64,000 nt of DNA from Auanema rhodensis (lineage: Eukaryota > Nematoda > Chromadorea > Rhabditida > Rhabditidae). Below the pieces are notes generated by a model, which was not told the DNA's origin, ran no database searches, and saw nothing but the letters and a program-made list of their open reading frames with translations. Of this stretch, positions 38,041 through 49,319 are shown in pieces (position 1 is the stretch's first letter; every line of letters starts with the position of its first letter). The stretch is taken from assembly GCA_964057225.1 (NCBI GenBank), contig OZ059895.1, forward strand, positions 15,701,001 through 15,765,000, given 5' to 3'. The position numbers and the translations under genes were made by a program.

Positions 38041-38141
38041 TTTAATAAAATGCTCAGGTCATAGCCTTAAGTTTGCGCTTGGTCTAAGACCATAACCCCT
38101 CTACCATATTTGTACAAGCACCAGTGTCAGGATCAACAAGA
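38041..38141 (-). pseudogene. Inverted fragment of the same Merlin transposase
   Basis: On the minus strand this repeats the VDPDTGACTNMVEGL part of the transposase at 37600-37700, with an in-frame stop soon after and a small deletion. The similarity stops abruptly at 38141, where the copy of the orphan exon begins. Confidence 0.75.
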
Positions 38142-38234
38142 TAGAATGTGGAGAATGGAAACCACTCAACGATAAACGTAAACGTGCCTGCATTTAACAT
38201 TGGTTCAGATAAGTTAAACATTAGTTCAGATACA

Positions 38235-38335
38235 TTAAACATTAGTTCAGATAAGATAAGATTGTGGTATGTAACCCTGTATGTAATACGGGGGTACATA
38301 AACCGTAATCTTATCTTATCTGAACTAATGTTTAA
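38235..38335. repeat. 29-bp perfect inverted repeat around a copy of the repeat core
   Basis: Arms 38235-38263 and 38307-38335 are perfect reverse complements (core TTAGTTCAGATAAGATAAGA). The 43-nt loop contains CCCTGTATGTAATACGGGGG, the reverse complement of the core of the 157-bp direct repeat. Confidence 0.9.
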
Positions 38336-38386
38336 AGTTAGAGAGCGCTTATAACATTTTGGGCACACACCAGCTTTGCATAAACT

Positions 38387-38439
38387 AGCGGGAGTGCTCT
38401 ATCTCAGATCCGGGGGGACTGAGGTAGAGCACTCCCGCT
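38387..38439. repeat. 21-bp inverted repeat with 11-nt loop
   Basis: 38387-38407 (AGCGGGAGTGCTCTATCTCAG) pairs with 38419-38439, one mismatch. Confidence 0.9.
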
Positions 38440-38705
38440 ATGAGACTCTGTATTTTCGGGTAAAAAACGCAGGCGCTCTAATGTTAACTCTCTGATTATT
38501 ATTATTAGGGGGGGGGAGTCGACAAGAGACAAGAGGAGCTGACACGCCCTTTATATGGAACTCAGACTTTAGTTCTGTCTCATGGAGTGACTAAGGATGG
38601 CATCTCCTCAGAGCTCACCTATAGTTTATATCTCTTTATTTCTTATCGTAACTTCTTGTAACCATTACGTAGAATAAACCTTTCTTTTCATGACTCTTAT
38701 GTTAT

Positions 38706-38801
38706 CCATTATGCTCTATTAATACCGCTACATATGGAACACTAAATATGCACATCTTATAGACTACATTGGTCTATAGGATAGATGCGAGAGCATAATG
38801 G
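38706..38801. repeat. 96-bp MITE-like palindromic element
   Basis: Outer 12-bp inverted repeats (CCATTATGCTCT at 38706-38717, reverse complement at 38790-38801) and an inner inverted repeat (TATAGAC/GTCTATA) near its right end. No target duplication was established. Confidence 0.5.
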
Positions 38802-39210
38802 AACGGTCTTCAGTATCTAATTAGCATATGTAAAAACACTAACTATCCATACATTGTCATTTCGTAATGGAAGATTCTTTAAACACTTTCGAATTTATTT
38901 TTTTATCCTACTTAGTAACTATGGCAATGTAAAAACTGGATTTAATAACTTACAGCATTTGCTATTACATCGACCAAATATGTTATTTTATCATTTTGAC
39001 GTTACTATATTTGAATTTATTAAACTTTGTGTTTGAATGGAAACAAATTGAATTATATTCAACTCTAAGATTTAGGTTCATATCATACTATGGCAATTAA
39101 TCCATCCTTCTACTGTTCGCGAAAAATTCCAAATAGAAAATTACAGCTGGTAACTTTATGTAATACTATTGAAAAAAAGATTATAGAAATAAAACAAAAG
39201 TAATTGTTTG

Positions 39211-40513
39211 AAGGTCTTCTTGTTATTTCTATTTTTGGAATTTACAAAAACTCCATTGTCAACCACAGCGTTCATACAGCAAGTGCTAGCAAATTGCAAA
39301 AAGATAGAATACATGATAATCTACTTTTGAAACGTATTTTATCAACTGATGCTTCAAGGTACACAAATATACATACTTGATTTCTCGATAACATTCTATT
39401 ATAGATTGAATCAAACATCTATAAAAATAAGAAATGATACCGAAATTATTTTCATTGTAGTTTCAGCGGTCGATGAATTTGCTGTTAGATCTGACATACG
39501 ATCAACATGGGCTCACCCAAATTCGTCACTCCTAATTAATGTAAGTTGCTTTCAATGAGAAAATACTACAGAAAACATATTGCTCATTAAGAAAGGAAGA
39601 GGTTGTGTTATTTTTGGTCTTGGATTGAATGAAAAGTATAGAGACCGTGTTCAAGAAGAATACGAAAAAAATCAAGATGTTCTTGTGGTGGATGTCACAG
39701 ACACGTATAAAAACTTAGTGTATAAGGTAAATAGTGAATATTGAGAAATTCAACTAGCAGGTAGTGCAATCAATTGAAGTGTTTCAGTTATTAGCCATTT
39801 ATAAATGGATAAATTCTACGTTTCCTAACGCGGCAATTGTTAAAATTGACAGCGACGTGATAGCTCAACCGGATCAAGTGTTTTATATTTCCAAATAATG
39901 TTTTTAAGTATCTGATTTCAACAGATTTCCAATTTAATTCTATCGAGACCTTTCTACGAACCCAAGATATTGTGTACAGTACATTATGGGGTCGTATCCA
40001 ACAGGAATATAAATGACAAATGGTTTGCCGTTGAGCTTAAGATTGGTCTACTATTTAGAGTTTCAGGTATATTTCTGATGAAAGTTACCAACCTGATGTC
40101 TTGCCTGAATATTGTAGTGGTCCATTGTATATTCTTTTTCCATTCACAGTGGAGAAACTTTTTAAAAAAATTCCGAGCACAACAGTGGGCGAATAAAAAG
40201 ATTTTTGTTCATATATTTTTAAGATATGCGAAGTAGAAGATGCTTATATTACTGGAATACTTGCACAAGAGGCTAATGTTACCAGAGTGGATATTACGAA
40301 TTTTTTAGTTCAAGAGGTACCTCTTTACCTCATATATACAAAATCGTCTTATTGTTGCAGTTAACGGAATGGAATTGTGAGCCGAAACCAGCAGGTTTTT
40401 TGCTCCATACGACTAAAATTAAGAACGTTCGAACCCTATATCCCATTTTACCAGGAACAAAATGCTTAAGTAATTGGAAAATTATCCGGAAATTTTTAAA
40501 TCTTTTTCAGTGA
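39211..40513 (+). CDS. GT31-family glycosyltransferase (beta-1,3-galactosyltransferase-like)
   Basis: Golgi type II membrane glycosyltransferase of the Galactosyl_T (GT31) fold. Exons that join in phase: a hydrophobic anchor (FEGLLVISIFGIY) and stem; LNQTSIKIRNDTEIIFIVVS, AVDEFAVRSDIRSTWAHPNS; after a 50-nt intron KGRGCVIFGLGLNEKYRDRV and VLVVDVTDTYKNLVYK; LLAIYKWINSTFPNAAIVK with the metal-binding DSD (KIDSDVIAQPDQ); NDKW joined to YISDESYQPDVLPEYCSGPL; the family's ED motif (EVEDAYITGILAQEANVTRV); and a C-terminal exon (WNCEPKPAGFLLHTTK) with stop at 40511-40513. The first exon is uncertain: a short MAINPSFYCSRKIPNRK exon near 39090 is possible. Acceptor specificity cannot be read from the sequence. 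Adjacent to, and convergent with, peptidase gene A. Confidence 0.8.
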
Positions 40514-40641
40514 GTTCACAATCGATAAAATGTGCTTAAAATAAGTAAATTAAAGATTAATATATGCAAACAACTTTTTAAAATTTTTTAAAACTACATT
40601 GAAAAATACAAATCCGAAATTAATCTAATTCATAATTACTT

Positions 40642-42965
40642 TCATTTCAACCAGCTTCTCAATGTATCATATATTTGGACTCTTGCTGAAGTAAGACTGG
40701 GCAGGTCTGTACTAGAAGGAGAATACATATCGGCGCAGTGGGAAGTTCCTACAAATGAATGGAGATATATTTTATGTCGTAATCTAGTACCTGTAATAAC
40801 AACGGGAACAATTCCGGATTGGTTAGCAGCATCAAGTTTTCCGAGAGCATGCCATGGGTCATAACTGCCATTAGGAAGAATGATGCCAGTTGTCTAAGAC
40901 GTAAATTTAATCCTAGAAAAAAAAATTCTCTTACATTCATTTGAGTGCCTCCATAGTACATATTAGTTCCCCCAACTCCGTAAGCAATGCTATTTTGGGT
41001 GAAGTTGCCTCCATAAATATCAGCACATTGTTGAACATAGAAACTGAAGAAAAATAATAAATCATTGAAAACACGAACTTAAACCTACTCAATGCCAACA
41101 TTGCCTTGTCCTCCCCAGAATGGTCCAGCGGTAGTGGAGTCAGTTGTCTGATAGTATCCGAATTCAGTGCAAGTTTGGTAAACCCAGGCACGAGCTATGG
41201 CAAAAACATATTAATTCGAACATTCATTCTATCATACCATCAGCACTGTCGGAGTCAAAATCAGTATTTTGGTAGAATTGAATCATACTATTATAATCAA
41301 TGGAACTGCAGCCAAATTGGCCTTGTATGTCGTTGAAATAGTTGTTTACCTAAAGGGGAAGTTATAGAATGTTAAACGATTACATTAGAAGTAACTCTTT
41401 TCAGCTTAGACAAAGAAGAAAGAGTATTGTCGTTGTGGAAACGGCAGATAGCATGATCGATTGTTAAAGAGTTCTTGAAGAGACCCTGAAAATACATAAT
41501 GAAGTTAAAGATATGAAAACGATTATAGAATCCTTACAGCATTATCTCCACTGTACTGAACAGTTTCCATGTAAGGTCCAAATACAGTTGACCAGAAATT
41601 TTGAATTTGTTTTTTGTCGTTGATATCTAATTTCTCGCAAATACTACAAGAAAATATTTACAAAAAAGTTGAAAAAAACCAATACGTACCCGAATGTACT
41701 TTGAAGAGTGGTTCGGCCTGAAGCAGCGGTAAGGAGTGAGGCAACTTGTTTCATAGCGCTAGCGATAGATGAAGCGCAGGAAGCACTGGTGGATTTAATG
41801 GAAGCTTGAACGACCTCCATATATTCTGAAAAATTCAAAATTAGTTCAGGAAAGTATATATCAATTTACGAGTAAAATCAAGCTCAGCGGTAACAGGACC
41901 ACTGCTGCCAACGGCGAAAGAAACGAGCTCTGGGTGTTTGATTCTCATCCAAGCAGCCAGATTTCCTAAACCAAATCTTTTCATGAGCAATGAGATTGAA
42001 TAGAATACCGGAGTAAGATCCTCCGAAAGTGACCCACTTGGCTTTAGCAAACTCGGGTCGTTTGGCTTGTAATCCCTAAAAAGAAAAATGGTCGCAATTG
42101 AATGAATTGAATAATGATACCCTGATCAGGTTAGCATAATCTTCAATAGCCTGAGCAGAACTCAAATAGAGAAGATTTTCGGTAGACATATCCCTGGAAA
42201 AAGAAAATTATGAAAATAATAATTCTTGCAGCTTACGGAGTAGGTCTACTTTGTCCATAATACCGATGCTCTGCGCTCACGAGAAAAGCTCCTTGTTCCT
42301 TGGCAAAAGATACCCATGGAAGAGAAGCTATAATCCAAATTTAATAACTATTTTCTGATAATTTGAGACTTACAATCAGTAACCCAATAGGAACTTTCAG
42401 CAGATTCTCCTCCAAGCATGAAAAAAACAGGTCCTCCTGGTTTATAAAAATCTTCAGAAGTCCAATATCTCTGTAAATTAAAATTTAGATAGAAGATTTT
42501 AATGTCTAAGTTTAACCAGTAGTCATTCCTATTCATATTCGTTCTATCTTTGAGTTGTAAAAGAACATTACCTGCTTATATGTTCCACGTGATTTGTTCA
42601 GATGATCAATGTAGTTATCAAAAGTTGCGGCAACATAGTTTTGTTGGGGAACGAATTCAGATTCCTAAAAATAAACTCTAAATCCACGTTTTAGAATATT
42701 TGGATAGTTTTTATCAAAAGACGCAAAGTACATGAGTACGATAGCAGGTAATAGGGAGTCAACTTCATGAAGATACCTGTGGTTTAAGAACGAGTCCATG
42801 AGAGAATCTGCCACCAATCATAGGACGGCGTTTGTTCACCTTTTGAACAGGAGTAGCATGAGCCAGCAGGGCCAAGCCTGAAAATTTATCCAATATATTA
42901 TTCAATCTCTAGCAAACTGTATGAAACATACCCAGAAGAACTAAAACAGTCCGAGAAGCTAACAT
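40642..42965 (-). CDS. S28 serine peptidase A (prolyl carboxypeptidase / PRSS16-like)
   Basis: Secreted, probably gut-lumen or lysosomal serine peptidase of family S28 (PCP, DPP7, thymus-specific PRSS16, nematode contortins and the C. elegans pcp/K12H4.7 group). ATG at 42965 opens a signal peptide (MLASRTVLVLLGLALLAHAT). Then FVPQQNYVAATFDNYIDHLN, RYWTSEDFYKPGGPVFFMLG, GAFLVSAEHRYYGQSRPT, the nucleophile motif WVTFGGSYSG, AWMRIKHPELVSFAVGSSGP, ICEKLDINDKKQIQNFWSTV, FYVQQCADIYGG, the Asp region GIILPNGSYDPWHALGKLD and the His region GTSHCADMYSPSS, ending RSWLK at 40642. The triad is complete, the length is normal (about 500 residues), and introns are 45-60 nt. Some exons and introns are letter-for-letter the same as copies B and D while others differ strongly. 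Confidence 0.92.
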
Positions 42966-42986
42966 TGTCAATGACTGTAAAGAAAG

Positions 42987-43035
42987 CTTTATCTTGAAGC
43001 ATTTATATAGAAGATGGGAGTGGTAATTCTTATCT
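42987..43035 (-). promoter_or_regulatory. Peptidase A promoter: TATA box plus GATA sites
   Basis: On the minus strand, CTATATAAAT (43001-43010) lies about 36 bp before the ATG, flanked by AAGATAAAG (42987-42994) and AGATAAG (43029-43035). The same arrangement precedes B and D (TATA at about 48751 and 55759) and C (TATA at 51721, GATA at 51751). GATA sites with this core drive gut genes in nematodes through ELT-type factors; gut expression is inferred. Confidence 0.6.
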
Positions 43036-43139
43036 AAATTTTCAATTCAATACAGTCTGTATTAACTAATTAAATATATAATAAAGATAAAAAATCGTTG
43101 AATGATTCGAAACGTTCGACTACACAGAACGATCAAAAA

Positions 43140-43481
43140 TCAGCTGCTGTAACTTTGACTTTTGATACGTCACGTTTTGATAAAATGACGTGATTATCTC
43201 AAGTTATCAGAGATAGGTATGCAAATTTTTCCCGTAAGTTCATTAGAGCGCGTTTCATATTTTCATTTTTAAGCTCTCAAATGAGTTAACCGGCTGTATC
43301 CACCAGGAGAAAATTCTCATTTCACCTTTAATCGGGTCATTTTCGTTCAAAAAGATCATATTCAACCCATGAGAACTAAGGTTATATTGGAATAGCTCAT
43401 GTTTAATTTAATTTTTCCGTTGCCTATATTTGAACAATTATTACTCAACATATAGGATATGTTTGTTTCAATGACTTCATC
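43140..43481. repeat. Duplicated upstream flank of the peptidase genes
   Basis: Near-identical blocks lie upstream of A (43140-43481), B (48940-49221) and D (55945-56281); a short relic (core GAGCGCGTTTCATATTTTCA) is at 52675-52755 and another at about 46146-46172. The block contains AGTTATCAGAGATA, with a CTGATAA GATA-type site on the minus strand. Confidence 0.85.
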
Positions 43482-43520
43482 ATTTCTGCTATGTTGATAG
43501 ATCAATTAAAACTTTTAAAC

Positions 43521-45403
43521 ATGAAACATTCGATATCAGTCACTAAACTATCTTTGATATTTCTTAATTTTATGATACAAGGTGAGATTTCCATTTTTTA
43601 TGAGCAATGAATATTTTAAAACTTTTTTTGCAGTTGCTTATTCAAGGAAAAATTTTGAAAACGATCTTATTAAAGTTCTTTTGACTGACTATGATTCAAC
43701 TATTCGTCCAGTAATGAATGAGAAAGACTATATTAATATTACAATAAGCATGAACAGCTTCAGTCTTCTGAGTGTGGTACATGATTACGATTTGTCAATT
43801 AAAGTGCATGATATTTCAGGATCAAGCGGCGGAGACAATTGTTTTTTCGGCTGAATTCATATTAGAATGGAGTGATGCTTTTTTAAGATGGGATAGAGCA
43901 AAGTACAATAACCTTACATGGCTCAAATTAAAAGAAGTACAAATTTGGCGTCCAGATGTAACTGTTTCTACTAGGTATCTCTTCGTACATAAAATATCTC
44001 GGTTAATTAACTGAGATATTTCAGTATCAATAAAATAAGTTTACTCGACGAAAAAGAAAATTATCTGGATGTGAGGTATGATGGATTAATACGTCAAAGT
44101 AGTTATGCTGTTCATACAAACCTTTGTAACATGCAGGTAAAGATACATTCGAAACATTACATATATTCAATACCCCCTCGTAGGTAACACGTTTTCCTTA
44201 TGATTCTCAAGTTTGCCGAATTCTTATTGGTCCGTGGTCTTATACAACAGATGAAGTACTGTGCCGTACAGGTCCTGACCTTATAAATGAAGAATCATTT
44301 TCTGTAAGAGTTATGAAACTTCTATTCGATTTTTCAGTTTTTATCATTTTAAGGGTAACTCTGAATGGGATTTCGTAGGCTTAAACAATAGCATACGTTG
44401 GAGTGTAGATCCCGATGTTGCATTTGAGTATACTGAAGTACAATTCACAGTTCGTTGATGTTTTTATTTTATTTTCAACTCTAAATGAATATGTTAGTTA
44501 ATTGTCAAGAGGCGACCATTATTTTATGTATGGGTTCTTCTGATTCCAACCTTTATTATTACAACAACATGCTTATGTGGCTTATTCAGTCCCAGTAACA
44601 ATGTAGGTGATAGAGAAGAAAAGGTGAACTTCGTTCTTTTTTGTTTAAATCGAAGACAGTTCTGTATAGGTAAACATTGGATTATCTACATTATTATCTT
44701 CAACTGTCATATTACAAATTATTGCTACTTCTATGCCAAAGACTTCGGTGCTGCCGTTGTTAGGTGAGTGGATGAACATTCCCTTGTTTATTGAAATTGT
44801 GTTGCAGGAAATTTCATTTTGGCCGAGATTTTTGTTGTGTCTATCGGAGTATTTTTTGCTGTTTTTGTATTATTCCTACACAACAAAGCACATACACGGT
44901 CTTGGTTTTATAATTTTTGAAATTAATCTGTAATTTCAGCGGTTGGAATCCTCCGAATTGGATTTTGACAGTTTTAAGATTATCGGTTGGTATTGTTGTA
45001 GTGATAGAGTACTTATATTTTTGTGCCCCAGGGATCCCGGAAATTTCTAATGAACAAAGGAAACACTATGAAAGAATGTAAGATGAACACCGAGGACCAG
45101 ATTTTAAGCTTCACAGGAGAGAGGTAATAAAAAGATGTACCCCATTATTATAATTACCATGATTGCTTCGTTTAAGCAGTGAATTTTTCACAGAATTTAA
45201 TTCAACTTTGAATAACTTAACTAAGTTTATTCAAGGGGAACGAAGAAATAGGTGATAAACACTTGATGTTTATGTTGTTATTATTCATCTATTTCAGAGT
45301 GCGTGAGTTGACATGGAGGAAACTTTTTGATCGCTTGGACATGTTGCTTTTAATTATTTTCCAAACAACTAATGCTATTGTCACATTTTTAATTTGTAAA
45401 TGA
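43521..45403 (+). CDS. Nicotinic-like Cys-loop ligand-gated ion channel, channel 1
   Basis: Subunit of a pentameric channel of the nAChR-like, nematode-expanded lgc type. ATG at 43521 gives a signal peptide (MKHSISVTKLSLIFLNFMIQ). The ectodomain reads LLTDYDSTIRPVMNEKDYIN, FSLLSVDQAAETIVFSAEFI (across a 43-nt intron), LEWSDAFLRWDRAKYNNLTW, QIWRPDVTVST, the Cys loop CNMQVTRFPYDSQVC (13 residues between Cys) and IGPWSYTTDEV. There is no vicinal Cys pair in loop C, so it is not an alpha-type subunit. M1 VWVLLIPTFIITTTCLCG; M2 EEKVNIGLSTLLSSTVILQI with the Glu expected of cation channels; M3 FILAEIFVVSIGVFFAVFVL; and M4 after VRELTWRKLFDRLDMLLLII, stop 45401-45403. Its last two exons also exist as an orphan copy at 56628-56853. 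Ligand unknown. Confidence 0.85.
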
Positions 45404-46110
45404 GATTCACAGTTCTACTCAATAAATGTAAAACCAATTATCCAACTCGTTCATACATGAACTTCGGTATTTTCATTTTCAAACGGCAGCTTCATGAGCA
45501 GTTCTAAAGCTAAATGTCGTCTGATATTAAGTATAGAATAACATGGATGTCTATCTTCATTTGAAAGAAAGCAAATAATTCTTCGGAAAATTGAGAGGGC
45601 GGATAGTCATATTGTCATGAGAATTTGGGAAACATCTGAGAATTCTCCGTCATACCTAAAGAGCAACAGCTTTAACAGTTCTGTTCTTGAAATTCTATTG
45701 AATTTTTATTTTTATTAACATTTTAAAAATTAATTTTGATTTGAATAACTCTTATTATTGGAAAGAAATGTTTTATGCAATATGTGGGGAAGTATTGTGT
45801 TTGTGTGTTGTGTTTCTCTTTTGAAAAATTTACTTTTTTTCAAACTTATTCCAAATTCAAGCTTTAAGCTTTTGTTCATCAAAATATTATATTGATTATC
45901 CATTGAATGATAAAGATATTCGTGAACTAAAGTTCTATTTTGAAAAGTAAAATCAAGAATCAACACAACATGCACAAGTAATAACTAGAAAGTTCAATAA
46001 TAGTTTCAAAGAATAATAAATATATTTGCCAACTCAATTGAATTGAAGAAATTCGATCCTAATGTGAGTTTGGAAGATGCGCTCATTTCTATATTTCACA
46101 CAACGAATGC
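45171..46110 (+). repeat. Segmental duplication, copy 1 (channel 1 tail plus start of channel 2)
   Basis: Nearly identical to 56621-57567. It covers the last two exons of channel 1, the intergenic space, and exon-like pieces (KYYIDYPLNDKDIRELKFYF; KKFDPNVSLEDALISIFHTT) that in copy 2 lead towards channel 2. Similarity ends abruptly at 46110, where sequence joins the 3' flank of peptidase B. Confidence 0.85.
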
Positions 46111-46375
46111 GAATGAACCAGACAGGTATGCAGATTTTCCACGTAAGTTCAATAGAGAGCGTTTCATATTTTCATTTGCAAATTGCCCGTGAAGAAAATG
46201 TTTACAACTTTCAATTGTTTTTCAACAACAATTTTGGAAAACAATGGAGATGAACGTTACAATGATGAATTTATATCTTTGTTTTTTCATTGGAGCATCG
46301 CCTGCGATCAGAAAAAATATAATTCAAGAAATATTTTATTTATATAAGTATTCTATTATGTTCTCTAATTCGAAA

Positions 46376-48715
46376 TTAAAGTCCAGAGTTCAACCAGCTT
46401 CTTAAAGTAGCATAAATAGTTTTTCTTGCAGCAGTAAGACTGGCACGATCAGTACTAGAGGCAGAATACATATCAGCGCAATGGGAAGTTCCTGAAATAA
46501 AATTTCATATTTTTTCCTAAGAAATAGAGTTGAACCTTCAATGACAACTGGAACGATGCCAGTCTGGTTATAAGCATCGAGCTTTCCAAGTGCATGCCAT
46601 GGGTCATAGCTACCATTAGGAAGAATGATGCCTTTAGTCTGAAAACTTCAGTTGAGACAGTTTGGTTTATCATATATTCGTACTGAAATTGAAGTAGCTC
46701 CGTAGTTGTTATTAGTGCCAACAATCGCCTTAGCAATGCTATTTTGGGTGAAGTTGCCTCCATAAATATCAGCACATTGTTGAACATAGAAACTGAAGAA
46801 AAATAATAAATCATTGAAAACACGAACTTAAACCTACTCAATGCCAACATTGCCTTGTCCTCCCCAGAATGGTCCAGCGGTAGTGGAGTCAGTTGTCTGA
46901 TAGTATCCGAATTCAGTGCAAGTTTGGTAAACCCAGGCACGAGCTATGGCAAAAACATATTAATTCGAACATTCATTCTATCATACCATCAGCACTGTCG
47001 GAGTCGAAGTCAGTATTTTGGTAGAATTGAATCATACTATTATAATCAATGGAACTGCAGCCAAATTGGCCTTGTATGTCGTTGAAATAGTTATTAACCT
47101 AAAGGGGAAGTTATAGAATGTTAAACGATTACATTAGAATCAACCCTTTTCAGCTTAACCAAAGAAGAAAGAGTATTGTCGTTGTGGAAACGGCAGATAG
47201 CATGATCGATTGTTAAAGAGTTCTTGAAGAGACCCTGAAAATACATAATGAAGTTAAAGATATGAAAACGATTATAGAATCCTTACAGCATTATCTCCAC
47301 TGTATTGAACAGTTTCCATGTAAGGTCCAAATACAGTTGACCAGAAATTTTGAATTTGTTTTTTGTCGTTGATATCTAATTTCTCACAAATACTACAAGA
47401 AAATATTTACAAAAAAGTTGAAAAACACCAATACGTACCCGAATGTACTTTGAAGAGTGGTTCGGCCTGAAGCAACGGCAAGGAGTGTGGCAACTTGTTT
47501 CATAGCGCTAGCTATAGATGCAGCGCAGGAAGCACTGGTGGATTTAATGGAAGCTTGAACGACCTCCATATATTCTGAAAAATTCAAAATTAGTTCAGGG
47601 AAGTATATATCAATTTACGAGTAAAATCAAGCTCAGCCATAACAGGACCACTGCTGCCAACGGCGAAAGAAACGAGCTCTGGGTGTTTGATTCTCATCCA
47701 AGCAGCCAGATTTCCTAAACCAAAGCTTTCTATGATCACCGATATTAAATAGAAATACCGGAGTAAGATCCTCCGAAAGTAACAACAGTGGAGTTGCCAA
47801 GACTAGGCTTCAGTACCTTCAGTCCCTAAACAGCATTAATTAAATCATCTAATTAATAGAAATCAGAATACTTTGATCAAGTTAGCATAATCCTCAATAG
47901 CTTGTTCAGAACTCAAATACTGGAGGTTATCAGTAGACATGTCACTGAGCGAAAGAAAGTTACTACATGTAACGAATCAACCGAACTTACGAAGTAGGTC
48001 TACTTTGTCCATAATACCGATGCTCAGCACTCAGAAGGAAAGCATTTCGTTCTTTGGCGAATTGAACCCATGGGAGAGAACCTGAAATACATATTGTAGA
48101 ATGATATGCAAAATAACGCTTACTATCAGTAACCCAATATGAACTTTCAGCAGATTCTCCTCCAAGCATGAAGAATATTGGTCCACCGACTTTATAGTAA
48201 TCGGCAGAGTACCAATATCTCTGTAAATTAAAATTTAGATAGAAAATTTTAATGTCTAAGTTTAACCAGTAGTCATTCCTATTCATATTCGTTCTATCTT
48301 TGAGTTGTAAAAGAACATTACCTGCTTATATGTTCCACGATTTGGGTTGTTATGATCAATGTAATTATCAAAAGTTGAGGCAACATAGTTTTGTTGGGGA
48401 ACGAATTCAGATTCCTAAAAATAAACTCTAAATCCACGTTTTAGAATATTTGGATAGTTTTTATCAAAAGACGCAAAGTACATGAGTACGATAGCAGGTA
48501 ATAGGGAGTCAACTTCATGAAGATACCTGTGGTTTAAGAACGAGTCCATGAGAGAATCTGCCACCAATCATAGGACGGCGTTTGTTCACCTTTTGAACAG
48601 GAGTTGCATGAGCCAGCAAGGCCAAGCCTGAAAATTTATCCAATATATTATTCAATCTCTAGCAAACTGTATGAAACATACCCAGAAGAACTAAAACAGT
48701 CCGAGAAGCTAACAT
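46376..48715 (-). CDS. S28 serine peptidase B
   Basis: Second S28 peptidase; same exon layout and signal peptide as A, 2340 bp long exactly like D. Features: RYWYSADYYKVGGPIFFMLG, NAFLLSAEHRYYGQSRPTS, the nucleophile in VVTFGGSYSG, the Asp region LPNGSYDPWHALGKLDAYNQ and the His region GTSHCADMYSASSTD, ending RSWLNSGL with stop at 46376. The triad is complete. Against D only scattered substitutions are seen, in exons and introns alike, which marks a very recent duplication or conversion. Against A it is identical through the region 46735-47090 (introns included) but distinct around the nucleophile exon and the last exon. The 3' flank (from about 46300) is also shared with D. Confidence 0.92.
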
Positions 48716-49319
48716 TGTCAATGACTGTAAAGAAAGCTTTATCTTGAAGCATTTATATAGAAGATGGGGTGTGGTAATTCTTATCTAAATTTTTAATTCA
48801 ATACAGCATGATGTGATTAAAAACCAAATAATGATAAAAATCCGCAAGGATTTAATGCGTTTAACAACAAAAAAAAACCAAAATCAAAATTTGGTTCGTG
48901 TTTAATAATTTTCATCTGATTGTCTTATTAAATGACGTGATTATCTCAAGTTGACGTTTGATACGCCACGTTTTGATAAAATGACGTGATTATCTCAAGT
49001 TATCAGAGATAGGTATGCAAATTTTTCCCGTAAGTTCATTAGAGCGCGTTTCATATTTTCATTTTTAAGCTGTCAAATGAGTTAACCGGCTGTATCCACC
49101 AGGAGAAAATTCTCATTTCACCTTTAATCGGGTCATTTTCGTTCAAAAAGATCATATTCAACCCATGAGAACTAAGGTTATATTGGAATAGCTCATGTTT
49201 AATTTAATTTTTCCGTTGCCTGTGTTATATCATAGTTATGTGAATAATATATCATACAATTTACAAAAACTTAGTAGTCATAAAAATTTTATTTATAAAT
49301 GGTGTTTATGCTGTTAACA

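Noticed and set aside
38460-38705. Possible solo LTR downstream of the hairpins
   Set aside because: Composition and an AATAAA-like motif were suggestive, but no matching second copy, TG...CA ends or target duplication could be shown.
39541-39600. In-frame TGA in the GT31 gene, at first read as a broken gene
   Set aside because: A 50-nt intron from GTAAGT (39541) to ATTAAG joins the two conserved pieces in phase and removes the stop.
41106-41336. Plus-strand frame repeated at 46855 and 53863
   Set aside because: Antisense shadow of conserved peptidase exons; it recurs only because the genes are duplicated.
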